This document shows, piece after piece, positions 44,960 to 54,518 of a stretch of DNA of 64,000 nt (position 1 is its first letter; every line of letters begins with the position of its first letter). The stretch is from Alistipes sp. CAG:435. GTDB taxonomy: Bacteria; Bacteroidota; Bacteroidia; Bacteroidales; UBA932. Below the pieces are notes generated by a model. The model ran no database searches. It was not told where the DNA came from and saw only the letters and a list, made by a program, of their open reading frames with translations. The DNA lies in contig FR893154.1 in NCBI GenBank assembly GCA_000433355.1, positions 62,001-126,000 of the forward strand, in the 5' to 3' direction. The position numbers were made by a program, and so were the translations under genes.

Positions 44960-46240
44960 CTACTTGCTCAGTTCGGAGGCGTGGGAGAGGAGATATTCCT
45001 CAGCCTCGATGTTCCATAGTCCGTTATGAGCCTTGCAGAGGCGGTCGAGCTCGGCATAGACAGGGTTGGTCACGCCTTTCTCCTCGAAATCGGCGATGGC
45101 GGTCAGCGGCATCTCCACGTGGGTGTAGATCAACTTCTTGCCACCTTTGATCGACGGGAGGTTCAGGGTGGTTTCAGGGACCACATTGAGGCCTCCGATG
45201 TGGGTCACGAGACCGGCTGGGTCAAGACCTTCGCCCATCATCTTGAGGGCTTCCTTCATGTCCTCGGTGTTGCCGCCGCTGGTGCCGACCACATGGGTGG
45301 AGGCATAGTGGACATTGTAGAAGTTGAACGGAGCCTTGAAATCGGAACGACCAGGACCGGAGAAGAAATTCAGGCAGCCATCCTGTCCGAGGATGTCGTC
45401 TCCCTGCTCGACAACAGCGGGAACGGGTGCCATCACGATGACCTCATCATAGCCGGTTCCGCCGGAAATCTCGCGCAGCGTCTCTACAGGATTCTCGACA
45501 GTGCCGGTGTTCACATAACGGAGATCGATGCCACGGGAAGCGGCGAACTCCTTGGTATAGAGCGTCGCGGCACGGTCAAGACGGGCCTGATCGATGTCCG
45601 TCACCACGAAAAGGGACGGTTTTCTGTCCTCACGGCGGAGCACATAGTTGATCATCGCGAGTCCCATCGGGCCGACACCAGCCAGAAGTGCCATCTTGCC
45701 ACCGTCCTTGATCTCCATCTGGTGAACATACGAGCCCGGATGGGTGTGATAGCAGGCGTGCATCGCGCCGATCACGCAAGCCAGAGGCTCGCTCAATGAT
45801 GCCGGATAGAATCCCGGGCCATTGTAATGAAGGAGGCAGCCCATCTCCATCACATCGGAAGGGATGATGATGTAGGTGGCGTCACCTCCGGCGTAGCGAT
45901 AGGAATATCCAGGCGCGGACAGCAGACCGGCTGGGCCGCCCTCGTAGTTAAGGGCCGGCTGGATTGAGAACTTGTCCCCAGGCTTGAATTGATCCTTCCA
46001 CTTGGAGCCGACCTCTATGATCTCGCCGGCGAACTCGTGGCCGATGATCGTAGGATTTTCGGCGATGTCGTCCGGGACTCTCTTGTGGTCGGAACCTTGG
46101 TGTGAAGACTTGTAGGAAGACATGCAAAGGCTGTCGCTGACAACCTTCGCGAGGATCTCGTCATCCTTCATCCCGGGGAGTTCAAACTCCTCGAGACGAA
46201 GGTCTTCCTTACCATATAATCTAACAGCTTTTGTAAGCAT
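44960..46240 (-). CDS. Zinc-type alcohol dehydrogenase, sorbose/sorbitol-phosphate reductase-like
   Basis: A 426-residue medium-chain dehydrogenase. It has the GroES-like part with GHEFAGEIIEVG and a Rossmann part with LLAGVGPMGLAMINYV. The text MLTKAVRLYGKEDLRLEEFE and SDSLCMSSYK resembles L-sorbose-1-phosphate reductase-type proteins (NAD(P)H-dependent reduction to a sugar-alcohol phosphate), but the substrate is an inference from memory of the family. It is the last gene of the E2-E3-E1 operon, 11 bases after E1. Confidence 0.75.
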   Translation of the reverse strand: MLTKAVRLYGKEDLRLEEFELPGMKDDEILAKVVSDSLCMSSYKSSHQGSDHKRVPDDIAENPTIIGHEFAGEIIEVGSKWKDQFKPGDKFSIQPALNYEGGPAGLLSAPGYSYRYAGGDATYIIIPSDVMEMGCLLHYNGPGFYPASLSEPLACVIGAMHACYHTHPGSYVHQMEIKDGGKMALLAGVGPMGLAMINYVLRREDRKPSLFVVTDIDQARLDRAATLYTKEFAASRGIDLRYVNTGTVENPVETLREISGGTGYDEVIVMAPVPAVVEQGDDILGQDGCLNFFSGPGRSDFKAPFNFYNVHYASTHVVGTSGGNTEDMKEALKMMGEGLDPAGLVTHIGGLNVVPETTLNLPSIKGGKKLIYTHVEMPLTAIADFEEKGVTNPVYAELDRLCKAHNGLWNIEAEEYLLSHASELSK

Positions 46241-46251
46241 GGCCGTACCTT

Positions 46252-48735
46252 TTACACACCCTTCTTCGCGCGGATGACCTGCTCAGCGGTGGTCTGGTTG
46301 CTTACCGGAACATAGTCCTTCAGAGGGACGATCTTCTCGTTGATGGCATCCAGGAACCAGGACGGCTGAGGGAAGAACGCCTCCTCAAGCTCGTGGCAAG
46401 GGGTGATCCAGTTGCGGGAACCAAGCACCACAGGAGCGGCGTCGAGGTCGTCAAAGGCCATCTCGGTGATGTTGGCGGCGATGTCATTGAGGTAGGAGCC
46501 ACGGGCGCAGGCGTCGCCGGCGATGACGATGCGGCCGGTCTTCTTCACGGACGCAAGCACCTTCTCGTAGTTGAACGGCACGAGAGAGCGGGCATCGATG
46601 ACCTCAGCCTCCATACCATACTTTTCCTTAAGAATATCAGCGGCCTCAAGAGCGCGGTACAAAGTGGCGCCGATAGTAAGGATGGTGATGTCCTTACCGG
46701 CCCTCTTGACATCCGGCTCACCGATCGGAATCTCATAATATTCCTCAGGCACACCGCCTTCGTGGAACATCTCGCCCTTGTCGTAAATCCTCTGACTCTC
46801 AAAGAATATGACTGGGTCGGTACCCTGAAGCGCGGCGTTCATCAAGCCCTTCGCGTCATACGGAGTGACAGGGAAGCAGACCTTGAGTCCAGGAATATGG
46901 CAGCACAACGAAGTCCAGTCCTGAGAGTGCTGGGCACCGTACTTCGAGCCGACGGACACACGGACCACAACCGGCATCTTCAGGATGTTGCCGGACATCG
47001 CCTGCCACTTAGGAAGCTGATTGAATATCTCGTCTCCGCAGCAGCCGAGGAAGTCGCAGTACATGATCTCAGGGATCACACGGCCGCCACACATAGCGTA
47101 ACCGATGGCTGTCCCGATGATCGCGGCCTCGGCGATCGGAGAATTGAACAGGCGATGGTAAGGCAGAGCCTCGGTCAGTCCTCTATAGACAGCGAAAGCG
47201 CCACCCCACTCACGGTTCTCCTCACCGTAAGCGACCAGAGAAGCATCCTTGTAGAAGCGGTCGGCGACGGCCTCGAATATTCCGTCCCTGATGTTGTAGG
47301 TCTTCATCTTGCTGGCAGGCTTGCCGTCCTTGTCAAGATAGAACCTGGACTTGCCGGCAATCTGCTTGGCGCGAGGATTTTCCTCCAGCGGCATATTCAC
47401 ATCCGGTTTCGCGTCGCTGAGGGAGTCGATGCTCTGGTTGGAGAACATCATATCACCAAGGAGCTCACTTTCCTTCACGAGATCCATGCGAGGGGAAAGT
47501 TCGGTGTCGATGGCAAGCTTGTAGCATTCGAATATGTTGGCGTCAACCTCCTTGCGGATAGCGTCGAGAGCGGCCTGATCAGCCACCCCGGCCTCTTTCA
47601 GTCTCTCACCGAACGCCAAGATGCAATCTTCCTTCTCCCAGGCCTCGATCTCCTCCTTTGTACGGTAAGACGACTGGTCGCTCGGAGAGTGTCCGCTGTA
47701 ACGGTAGGTGACAACGTCCAGAAGAGCAGGGCCCTTCTTCTCAAGAAGGTAGGCTTTCTTGCGGTTGAAAGCGTCGATGACCGCGAGAGGATTGTAACCG
47801 TCAACTCTTTCGGCATCCATGGCGTCGGCCTTGAAGCCGGCTCCCAGGCGTGCAGGGAACACATAGCCCATGGTCTCGCCCCTGGTCTGTCCACCCATGG
47901 CGTACTGGTTGTCCATCACGTTGAACAGGACTGGCAGCCCGCCCTTCATGTCGCCTTCCCAGAGTGTGTTGAACTGATCCATCGAGGCGAATGTCATGCC
48001 TTCGAGGACTGGTCCTCTGGCCATCGCGCCGTCACCGAGGTTGGCGACGACGATGCCCTTCTTGCGGTTGACCTTCTTGTAAAGGGCCGCTCCCACGGCG
48101 ATCGATCCGGAACCGCCGACGATGGCGTTGTTAGGATAGATTCCGAAAGGTGTGAAGAATGTGTGCATTGATCCGCCCAGGCCCTTGTTGAAACCGGTCG
48201 TGCGGGCGAAGATCTCGGCCATCGCACCGTAGAGCAGGAAGCGGATTCCGAGCTCCTTGGTGTCATCGCCGTCGTAAGCCTTCTTTGCCACGTTGAGGGT
48301 GGCGCCACCCCAGAACTCCTCCATAACCTTCTTCAGCTCATCCTCAGGAAGGATCTGAATGGAGCGGAGTCCCTTGGCGAGAATCTCACCGTGTGAACGG
48401 TGTGAACCGAAGATAAAGTCATCGGTGTCAAGGCAGTAGGCCATACCGACAGCGGCGGCCTCCTGACCTGCGGAAAGGTGGGCAGGGCCAGGGTTATTGT
48501 AAGCGACTCCGTTGTAGCCACCCGTGGTCTTGACCTGATTCAGCATAGTCTCGAACTCGCGGATGTAGGACATGTCGCGGTAGATGCGGAGAAGATCCTC
48601 CTTTGTGAAATTGCCTTCCTTAAGTTCTTCCTTGACGGTCTTGTTGTACGTCATCACCGGAATCTTCGGAAGCTCAAGTTCGTGATCCTGAGGACGCAGG
48701 GTCTCGTTAGGATCGATGTAAAGCGCTTTTGGCAT
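46252..48735 (-). CDS. 2-oxoacid dehydrogenase E1, alpha-beta fusion
   Basis: Thiamine-diphosphate decarboxylase component of a pyruvate or branched-chain 2-oxoacid dehydrogenase complex. In this 827-residue protein the alpha part (about 1-400) carries the TPP motif GDGAMARGPVLEG...NVMDNQYAMGG, and the beta part (about 475-810) carries YGEENREWGGAF, NSPIAEAAIIGTAIGYA and VIDARSLVPFNYEKV. Alpha and beta are separate proteins in most bacteria; the fused form is common in Bacteroidetes. It sits downstream of E2 and E3. The precise oxoacid cannot be read from sequence. A 592-codon open frame on the other strand is a shadow. Confidence 0.92.
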   Translation of the reverse strand: MPKALYIDPNETLRPQDHELELPKIPVMTYNKTVKEELKEGNFTKEDLLRIYRDMSYIREFETMLNQVKTTGGYNGVAYNNPGPAHLSAGQEAAAVGMAYCLDTDDFIFGSHRSHGEILAKGLRSIQILPEDELKKVMEEFWGGATLNVAKKAYDGDDTKELGIRFLLYGAMAEIFARTTGFNKGLGGSMHTFFTPFGIYPNNAIVGGSGSIAVGAALYKKVNRKKGIVVANLGDGAMARGPVLEGMTFASMDQFNTLWEGDMKGGLPVLFNVMDNQYAMGGQTRGETMGYVFPARLGAGFKADAMDAERVDGYNPLAVIDAFNRKKAYLLEKKGPALLDVVTYRYSGHSPSDQSSYRTKEEIEAWEKEDCILAFGERLKEAGVADQAALDAIRKEVDANIFECYKLAIDTELSPRMDLVKESELLGDMMFSNQSIDSLSDAKPDVNMPLEENPRAKQIAGKSRFYLDKDGKPASKMKTYNIRDGIFEAVADRFYKDASLVAYGEENREWGGAFAVYRGLTEALPYHRLFNSPIAEAAIIGTAIGYAMCGGRVIPEIMYCDFLGCCGDEIFNQLPKWQAMSGNILKMPVVVRVSVGSKYGAQHSQDWTSLCCHIPGLKVCFPVTPYDAKGLMNAALQGTDPVIFFESQRIYDKGEMFHEGGVPEEYYEIPIGEPDVKRAGKDITILTIGATLYRALEAADILKEKYGMEAEVIDARSLVPFNYEKVLASVKKTGRIVIAGDACARGSYLNDIAANITEMAFDDLDAAPVVLGSRNWITPCHELEEAFFPQPSWFLDAINEKIVPLKDYVPVSNQTTAEQVIRAKKGV

Positions 48736-48812
48736 ATCAGTATATTCTTAATTGTTTTTCGTCATTCTTTTTAGCGACAATTTGTGGTCATTACGTTTAC
48801 CAGCAAATCATT

Positions 48813-50192
48813 TTATTTCAACGCGAACGCTGTCTCCTTGATGATCTCGGAAACAGTCGGGTGCGGGAACACAACCTCCTTGAGCTGCTCAAGGGTCATC
48901 TCCGACTCGATGGCGATGCAGGCGCTGTGGATGATCTCCGAGCAAGGGTTGCCGAGCATGTGGACTCCGAGGACCTCGTGGTACTTCTTGCCGACGATGA
49001 TCTTGCATATTCCTTCACCGCCCTCATTCTCTGCGACAAAGCGGCCGGCGTAGGCCATTGGAAGCTTGACGACCGAATATTCCTTCCCGGAAGCCGCGGC
49101 CTGCTCCTCGGTGAGTCCGACTCCGGCGACCTCAGGGTTGGTATAGACGATTCCAGGGATGGCGTCGTAGCGCATATGATCTTCCTTTCCAAGAATATTG
49201 TTGACCGCGACCTCGCCCTCGCGGCTCGCCGTGTGGGCCAGCATAGAGAAGCCGGTCACGTCGCCGGCGGCATAGACTCCCGGAATATTCGTGCGCATCC
49301 TGCTGTCCACCTTGATTCCGCAAGGTTTTCCGCCACGGTTCAGGAGCATCTCGACTCCAAGGTTCTCAAGGCCGAATCCCGTGATGTTGGCACGGCGGCC
49401 CACAGAGACGAGAATCTTGTCCCCGCCGACCCTCTGGGTGTTGCCCTCCGGATCCTCATAGACAACGGTGTTGCCCTCGATTCCGGTGACCTTGCACTTG
49501 AGGCAGAAGTTCACGCCACGTTTGGTGTAGATCTTCTGAAGCATAGCGCTGATCTCATCGTCAAGAGGTCCGAGAATCTTAGGAAGCATCTCAACCACAG
49601 TCACTTTCGTACCGAGAGTGCTATAGAAAGCCGCGAACTCCATTCCGATGACACCTCCACCGATGACAACGAGCTCGGACGGACGCTCTTTCAGAGAAAG
49701 GATCTCACGGTTGGTGACGATAACGTCTCCGGCCTCCTTCAGACCCGGGAACGGAGGCACGGCGGCCTCTGAACCGGTGCAGATGAGGATGTTCCTTGCG
49801 GCGTAGGTCTGGTCGGCGGCCGTGATCTTGATGCCTTCCGCGTCACGGCCCTGGATCATAGCCTCGGCGGCCACGACCTCGACATTGTTGGACTTCATCG
49901 CCAGTTTGACACCACCTACGAGTTTCTTCACGACCTTGTCCTTACGGGCGACGATCTTTGAATAATCGAACGTAGGTTCCTTCACATAGACCCCGTAGTG
50001 GTCACCTGTGAGGGCGTAGTTATAGACCTTTGCGCTGTAAAGGAGCGTCTTGGTCGGGATGCAGCCCTCGTTGAGGCAGACACCTCCGAGAGACTTTCTT
50101 TCAAAAAGGACAACCTTAAGGCCGGCGGCTCCGGCTCTTTCAGCGGCCACGTAACCACCCGGGCCACCGCCTATTACCGCTAAATCGTACAT
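48813..50192 (-). CDS. lpdA: Dihydrolipoyl dehydrogenase (E3)
   Basis: Reoxidises the lipoyl group of E2 and reduces NAD+. A 459-residue flavoprotein when started at the ATG at 50192, which puts the FAD motif VIGGGPGGYVAAERAG at the N-terminus as in the family; the longer frame to 50279 reads back into the E2 gene and is rejected. The redox disulfide is in GGVCLNEGCIPTK, the NAD motif in VIGGGVIGMEFAAF, and the C-terminal His-Glu region in VFPHPTVSEII. It starts 13 bases after the E2 stop. Confidence 0.96.
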   Translation of the reverse strand: MYDLAVIGGGPGGYVAAERAGAAGLKVVLFERKSLGGVCLNEGCIPTKTLLYSAKVYNYALTGDHYGVYVKEPTFDYSKIVARKDKVVKKLVGGVKLAMKSNNVEVVAAEAMIQGRDAEGIKITAADQTYAARNILICTGSEAAVPPFPGLKEAGDVIVTNREILSLKERPSELVVIGGGVIGMEFAAFYSTLGTKVTVVEMLPKILGPLDDEISAMLQKIYTKRGVNFCLKCKVTGIEGNTVVYEDPEGNTQRVGGDKILVSVGRRANITGFGLENLGVEMLLNRGGKPCGIKVDSRMRTNIPGVYAAGDVTGFSMLAHTASREGEVAVNNILGKEDHMRYDAIPGIVYTNPEVAGVGLTEEQAAASGKEYSVVKLPMAYAGRFVAENEGGEGICKIIVGKKYHEVLGVHMLGNPCSEIIHSACIAIESEMTLEQLKEVVFPHPTVSEIIKETAFALK

Positions 50193-50205
50193 ATTCGTAA
50201 ATATT

Positions 50206-51612
50206 TTAGAATTCAACTTCAAGATTCTCAATCTCAACAGCCACCTGCTTGAGGAAACGGGTAGCCTCGCCGCCGTCAAGAGCCCTGTGGTCGTAGGTCA
50301 AGGAAAGACCGAGATAAGGGACGAACGCATAGACTCCGGCGCCCAGATCCTTCGGACGAGGGACGATCGTGCCGACTCCGAGGATCGCGCTCTGAGGCAC
50401 GTTGATGACAGGTGTGAACCACTCGACTCCGAAACCTCCGAGATTGGAGACCGTGAATGAGGCACCCTCGGCGGAAAGCAGGTCAGGATTGATCGAGCCC
50501 TTCTTGCAGTCCTCAGCAACCCTCTTGAGAGCCTTGCTCAGGCCCACGATGTTAAGATCCTCGGCGCGTTTCACGCAAGGAACCATCAACCCCCTTTCAG
50601 TGTCTACAGCGCAGCCGAGATTGACGACATTGAACAACCTCATGGCATCGCCCAGACAATGGGAGTTGACCTTAGGGAATTTCTTGAGGGCCTTGATCAC
50701 AGCGTAGCAGACGAAGTCGTTGATCGTGATGTTGGCATCGATCCTTCCTTCCTCCAGCGCCTTCTTGGCCTTCTTGCGGAGAGACTGGATGCGGCGGGCG
50801 TCAGCGCCGAGCATGTGTGTGAGCTGGGCCGTGTTCTGGAGGGAGTTGTACATCGACTTGGCGATGAGCTTGCGCATGTTGGACATCTTCTCGACCTTGA
50901 ACTCCTCGCCTTCTCCGGCAAGGTTCTCGGTGTGGGTAGGTTTCCAGACCTTGAGGTCGGAGCCCTTGACCATTCCGCCGATTCCGGAGCCTGCGGCAGG
51001 AGCCTGAAGACCTCCGTCGGCCATCATAGCCTTGGCGAGTCCGGATTTCGGAGCGCCCTGTGCGGCTATGATGTCACGTTCGATTATGCGGCCGTGAGGG
51101 CCTGTGCCGGCCACCTGGGCGGTGTCCACGCCTTTTTCAGCAGCCAATTTGCGGGCTCTCGGAGAGACAGGAGCGTTGGCGGTAACGGTTCCTGTCGCCG
51201 GGCTTGCCGAAGCGCCCGGTGTCGCTGCCGCGGTCACTTCGATGGCTGGTGAGCCTTGTAGAGCCACTGGCTCTGCGACCGCATTTGCCGGCTCCGTGGC
51301 CGGTGATGTTGGCTCCGCGCCCGAAGCGGCAGATGCGCCGGTCCCCGAAGGAGCATATTCAGAGAAAGATTCCCCCGGTTCGCCGATGACCATCACGTTG
51401 GTCAGGCAAGGGATCTCGTCGTTATCGTTGAAGAAGCAGGCAAGGACGGTGCCTTCGACCTTGGCGTCCTCGTCAAAGGATGCCTTGTCGGTCTCATAGC
51501 TGAAAAGGACATCGCCGACAGCGACTTTGTCCCCCACCTTTTTCTTGAATTCAGTGACAATGCAACTTTCTACGGATTGCCCTTGTTTGGGCATAATAAC
51601 TACGTGTGCCAT
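50206..51612 (-). CDS. 2-oxoacid dehydrogenase E2 (dihydrolipoamide acyltransferase)
   Basis: Core acyltransferase of the complex, 468 residues. One lipoyl domain (1-80) with lipoylated K43 in YETDKASFDED, then a long Ala/Pro/Thr linker (about 88-146), the peripheral subunit-binding domain (about 148-184: SPRARKLAAEKGVD, GPHGRIIERD) and the catalytic domain with DHRALDGGEATRFL near the end. Part of the linker (VAEPVALQGSPAIEVT) is encoded by degenerate REP-like palindromes at 51198-51280. It is the first gene of the minus-strand operon and is divergent from transketolase. Confidence 0.95.
   Translation of the reverse strand: MAHVVIMPKQGQSVESCIVTEFKKKVGDKVAVGDVLFSYETDKASFDEDAKVEGTVLACFFNDNDEIPCLTNVMVIGEPGESFSEYAPSGTGASAASGAEPTSPATEPANAVAEPVALQGSPAIEVTAAATPGASASPATGTVTANAPVSPRARKLAAEKGVDTAQVAGTGPHGRIIERDIIAAQGAPKSGLAKAMMADGGLQAPAAGSGIGGMVKGSDLKVWKPTHTENLAGEGEEFKVEKMSNMRKLIAKSMYNSLQNTAQLTHMLGADARRIQSLRKKAKKALEEGRIDANITINDFVCYAVIKALKKFPKVNSHCLGDAMRLFNVVNLGCAVDTERGLMVPCVKRAEDLNIVGLSKALKRVAEDCKKGSINPDLLSAEGASFTVSNLGGFGVEWFTPVINVPQSAILGVGTIVPRPKDLGAGVYAFVPYLGLSLTYDHRALDGGEATRFLKQVAVEIENLEVEF
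51198..51280. repeat. Degenerate REP-like cluster in the E2 linker
   Basis: Three related pieces: CCGGGCTTGCCGAAGCGCCC (51198-51217), GGTCACTTCGATGGCTGGTG with AGCC (51232-51255) and GAGCCACTGGCTCTGCGACC (51261-51280). They keep the TTCGa-GGCT-type core and the GGTC or GCGACC arms seen in the 60368 element. Confidence 0.45.
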
Positions 51613-51725
51613 TAACTATAATGATTATTAAATTCTCTAAGCCGGAAGCCGTTTGGATTTCGGGGAAATGGAAGCGGCTCCACATACACACAAAGTTAAA
51701 ATTTCTTCTTGACATAAAAAAGGAT

Positions 51726-51733
51726 TATATTTG
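51726..51733 (+). promoter_or_regulatory. -7 box of the split transketolase operon
   Basis: TATATTTG with TTTC 20 bases upstream (51702-51705), about 50 bases before the start at 51784. Confidence 0.55.
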
Positions 51734-51783
51734 TACTCTATAAACGATTTAGCATATTTCAAATTCAAAATATCAAATAGAAA

Positions 51784-52629
51784 ATGCAGTCAACAGAAGA
51801 TCTGAAGAAGATTGCCTCCCAGGTAAGGAGGGACATCATCAGGATGGTCGTGAAGGCCAAGTCCGGACACCCGGGCGGATCCATGAGCAGCGCTGATTTT
51901 ATGACAGCACTGTACTTCAATGTTATGGATCAGAACCCTGAAACTTGGACACGCGGCGGAAAGGATCAGGACATGTTCATCCTGTCGGCCGGACACCTCA
52001 CCCCAATGTATTACTCAATCCTTTCGAGGGCAGGATATTTCCCGACCTCCGAGCTCGGCTCGTTCCGTAAGTTCGGAAGCCGCCTTCAGGGACACCCTTC
52101 AGTAAGGAAAGGCCTCCCTGGCGTGGCTCAGGCGGCCGGTTCCCTCGGACAGGGACTTTCAGTAGCGATAGGAGCGGCTCTCGCAAAGAAGGCTGACAAC
52201 GACCCTCACTGCGTTTACGTTCTCTGCGGAGACGGCGAGACCGAGGAAGGACAGATCTGGGAGGCGGCGATGTTCGCAGCCCACCACAAGGCCGACAATC
52301 TGATCGCGATGACCGACTGGAACGGACAGCAGATCGACGGCACGACCGAAGATGTCGCCGGACTCGGTGACCTTGAGGCAAAATGGAAGGCTTTCGGATG
52401 GGAGGTCATCATCGCCGACGGACACGACATGGACAAGATCCTCGAGGCGTTCGCGCAGGCCAAGGCTGGTGTCGGAAACGGCAAGCCGAAGATGATCCTG
52501 TTCAAGACAGAGATGGGACACGGGGTTGATTTTATGGCGGGCACCCACAAATGGCACGGCAGCGTACCTTCAGAGGAGCAGTGCCAGAACGCCCTGAGCC
52601 AGCTTGAGGAAACATTGGGAGACTTTTAA
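51784..52629 (+). CDS. Transketolase, N-terminal subunit
   Basis: Thiamine-diphosphate-binding half of a split transketolase (281 residues), which moves two-carbon units between sugar phosphates in the pentose phosphate pathway. Motifs: KSGHPGGSMSSADFMTALYF, LPGVAQAAGSLGQGLSVAIG and the TPP motif GDGETEEGQIWEAA...WNGQQIDG. The partner subunit follows after 12 bases. Split transketolases are often dedicated to specific sugar routes; full-length forms may exist elsewhere in the genome. Confidence 0.93.
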   Translation: MQSTEDLKKIASQVRRDIIRMVVKAKSGHPGGSMSSADFMTALYFNVMDQNPETWTRGGKDQDMFILSAGHLTPMYYSILSRAGYFPTSELGSFRKFGSRLQGHPSVRKGLPGVAQAAGSLGQGLSVAIGAALAKKADNDPHCVYVLCGDGETEEGQIWEAAMFAAHHKADNLIAMTDWNGQQIDGTTEDVAGLGDLEAKWKAFGWEVIIADGHDMDKILEAFAQAKAGVGNGKPKMILFKTEMGHGVDFMAGTHKWHGSVPSEEQCQNALSQLEETLGDF

Positions 52630-52641
52630 TTCACGAATATT

Positions 52642-53592
52642 ATGAAGAAATATACAGATAAGGGTAAGAAAGACACCCGCAGCGGTTTCGGAGCCGGCCT
52701 TCTCGAAGCCGGAAAGGCTGACTCAAGAGTCGTGGCTTTGACCGCCGACCTCAAGGGCTCGCTCAAGATGGACGCTTTCGCGGCCGAGTTTCCGGAGAGA
52801 TATTACGAATGCGGCATCGCCGAGTCCAATATGATCGGCGTGGCCTCTGGAATGGCTCTCGCAGGCAAGATTCCGTTCGCGGGATCGTTCGCCGAATTCG
52901 TCACAGGACGTGTTTACGACCAGATCAGAATGGAGGTATGCTACGGTAAGACCAACGTCAAGATCGCTTCCTCACACGCCGGAATCACCCTCGGCGAGGA
53001 CGGCGCCACCCACCAGACAATGGAGGACATCGCCCTGATGCGTGCCCTTCCGGAAATGGTTGTGATCAACCCTTGCGACTGGACACAGACAAAGAACGCG
53101 ACGATCGCCGCGGCCAAATACGATGGTCCTGTCTATCTGCGTTTCGGCCGTCCTAAGGTTGCCGACTTCACACCAGACGAGCCGTTCGAGATCGGAAAGG
53201 CATACGTGCTGAACGAGGGCAAGGACGTCACCCTCTTCGCGACAGGCCACATGGTTTGGGAGGCCCTTCAGGCAGCCGAAGCTCTTGAGGCAGAGGGAAT
53301 CTGCGCCGAGGTTATCAATGTGGCGACCATCAAGCCACTTGACACAAAGACAGTCATCGCCTCCGCCATCAAGACCGGAGCCGTGGTTGTCGCCGAGGAG
53401 CACAACATGGCCGGAGGCCTTGGCGAACTGATCGCCGGAGTGCTCGCCGCCACATCCCCTAAGCCTATTGAATATGTCAACGGACGTGACGAGTTCGGCC
53501 AGAGCGGAACTCCGTCCGAGCTTCTCGCCGCTTACGGAATGGACGCCGCCCACATCGTCGAGGCCGCCAGAAAAGTTCTGGAAAGGAAATAA
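52642..53592 (+). CDS. Transketolase, C-terminal subunit
   Basis: Second half of the split enzyme (316 residues), with the pyrimidine-binding domain (YYECGIAESNMIGVASGMAL, SSHAGITLGEDGATHQ) and the C-terminal domain (VVAEEHNMAGGLGELIAGVL, DEFGQSGTPSELLAAYG). It works only with the N-terminal subunit encoded upstream. The operon ends at the hairpin 53614-53662. Confidence 0.93.
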   Translation: MKKYTDKGKKDTRSGFGAGLLEAGKADSRVVALTADLKGSLKMDAFAAEFPERYYECGIAESNMIGVASGMALAGKIPFAGSFAEFVTGRVYDQIRMEVCYGKTNVKIASSHAGITLGEDGATHQTMEDIALMRALPEMVVINPCDWTQTKNATIAAAKYDGPVYLRFGRPKVADFTPDEPFEIGKAYVLNEGKDVTLFATGHMVWEALQAAEALEAEGICAEVINVATIKPLDTKTVIASAIKTGAVVVAEEHNMAGGLGELIAGVLAATSPKPIEYVNGRDEFGQSGTPSELLAAYGMDAAHIVEAARKVLERK

Positions 53593-53613
53593 GAAACAGA
53601 AATATTCATAAAA

Positions 53614-53662
53614 AACAGAAAAAAGTTAGGAGACATTTACGTTTCTTAACTTTTTTTCTGTT
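53614..53662 (+). terminator. Terminator of the transketolase operon
   Basis: AACAGAAAAAAGTTA pairs with TAACTTTTTTTCTGTT around a loop; the rising arm of the stem itself supplies the T tract. Confidence 0.75.
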
Positions 53663-53763
53663 TACTATGCCTATATTGCCGCCCATGAACACGGCAGCCA
53701 TAAGGAATATCCACGGTCCTTTTCCTGAATATTCAAAATGCCTGCGGCAAATGACAATAAACT

Positions 53764-54471
53764 ATGAAAATCAAAGAGATCTGCGTGGACGAGAGGCCAC
53801 GGGAAAAGATGCTCGCCAAAGGAGCGGACGCGATGAGCAACGCTGAATTGCTCGCCATTCTGATCGGATCAGGGACGCAGAAAGAGAATGTCCTTGAGGT
53901 GGCCAACAGGCTTCTGGCCGAAGGCAAAGGCAAGTTGTCGATGATAGCCGACATGGACGCCAGACGAATGAAGGAGATAGGAGGTATCGGCAGTGTCCGG
54001 TATGCGGCCATCGCCGCCGCCTTCGAGCTCGGGAAAAGATGCTGCCTGGAGGATCCCGGAATAGAAAAGGTTCCCTTGACCGATGCCGAGATTGTGTACA
54101 GGATGATGCTCCCCCGCCTCAAAGGGTTGGATCACGAGGAATTCTGGGTAATTCTTCTGAACAGGGCCAACTACATCATCCACAAGGAGATGATAAGCCT
54201 TGGAGGAATATCCTCAACCGTGGTTGATTCCAAGTTGGTGGTCAGGATGGCTCTGGACAAACGGGCCAGCGGCCTGATCATGGTGCATAACCACCCGTCC
54301 GGGAATCCTCGGCCAGGGCACAACGACCTGACCGAAACCGAACGCATGAAAAAAGCGGCGAACACTTTCGACATCGCCCTCCTTGACCACATCATCATCT
54401 GTGACGACTGCTATTTCAGTTTCGCTGACGACAAAGTGACAGTGGCGGAAAGAAAAAATTTGCTGCTCTGA
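53764..54471 (+). CDS. radC: RadC-family JAB-domain protein
   Basis: A 235-residue protein with an N-terminal helix-hairpin-helix-like region (LSMIADMDARRMKEIGGIGS, 58-77) and a JAMM/MPN metalloprotease-like domain (about 105-235) with HNHPSGNP (H175, H177) and D188. The family was linked to DNA repair by name, but its role is unproven. It stands alone between the transketolase terminator and upp, and its 3' end contains the upp promoter. Confidence 0.93.
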   Translation: MKIKEICVDERPREKMLAKGADAMSNAELLAILIGSGTQKENVLEVANRLLAEGKGKLSMIADMDARRMKEIGGIGSVRYAAIAAAFELGKRCCLEDPGIEKVPLTDAEIVYRMMLPRLKGLDHEEFWVILLNRANYIIHKEMISLGGISSTVVDSKLVVRMALDKRASGLIMVHNHPSGNPRPGHNDLTETERMKKAANTFDIALLDHIIICDDCYFSFADDKVTVAERKNLLL

Positions 54472-54490
54472 AAATAAATCCTTACTTTTG
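54459..54490 (+). promoter_or_regulatory. Promoter of upp
   Basis: TTTG (54459-54462), a 20-base gap, TACTTTTG (54483-54490): a full match to the Bacteroidetes consensus. It overlaps the last codons of radC; upp starts 28 bases downstream. Confidence 0.8.
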
Positions 54491-54518
54491 ATTTTCGGAA
54501 ATCAATTTCGAAAAACCA

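Noticed and set aside
46393..48171. 592-codon open frame antisense to the E1 gene
   Set aside because: It is a shadow of the codon bias of the E1 gene, which has clear family motifs throughout; the antisense product has no recognisable domain.
50193..50279. Longer N-terminus for dihydrolipoyl dehydrogenase
   Set aside because: The extra 29 residues are read from the end of the E2 gene; the ATG at 50192 places the FAD motif at the normal position.
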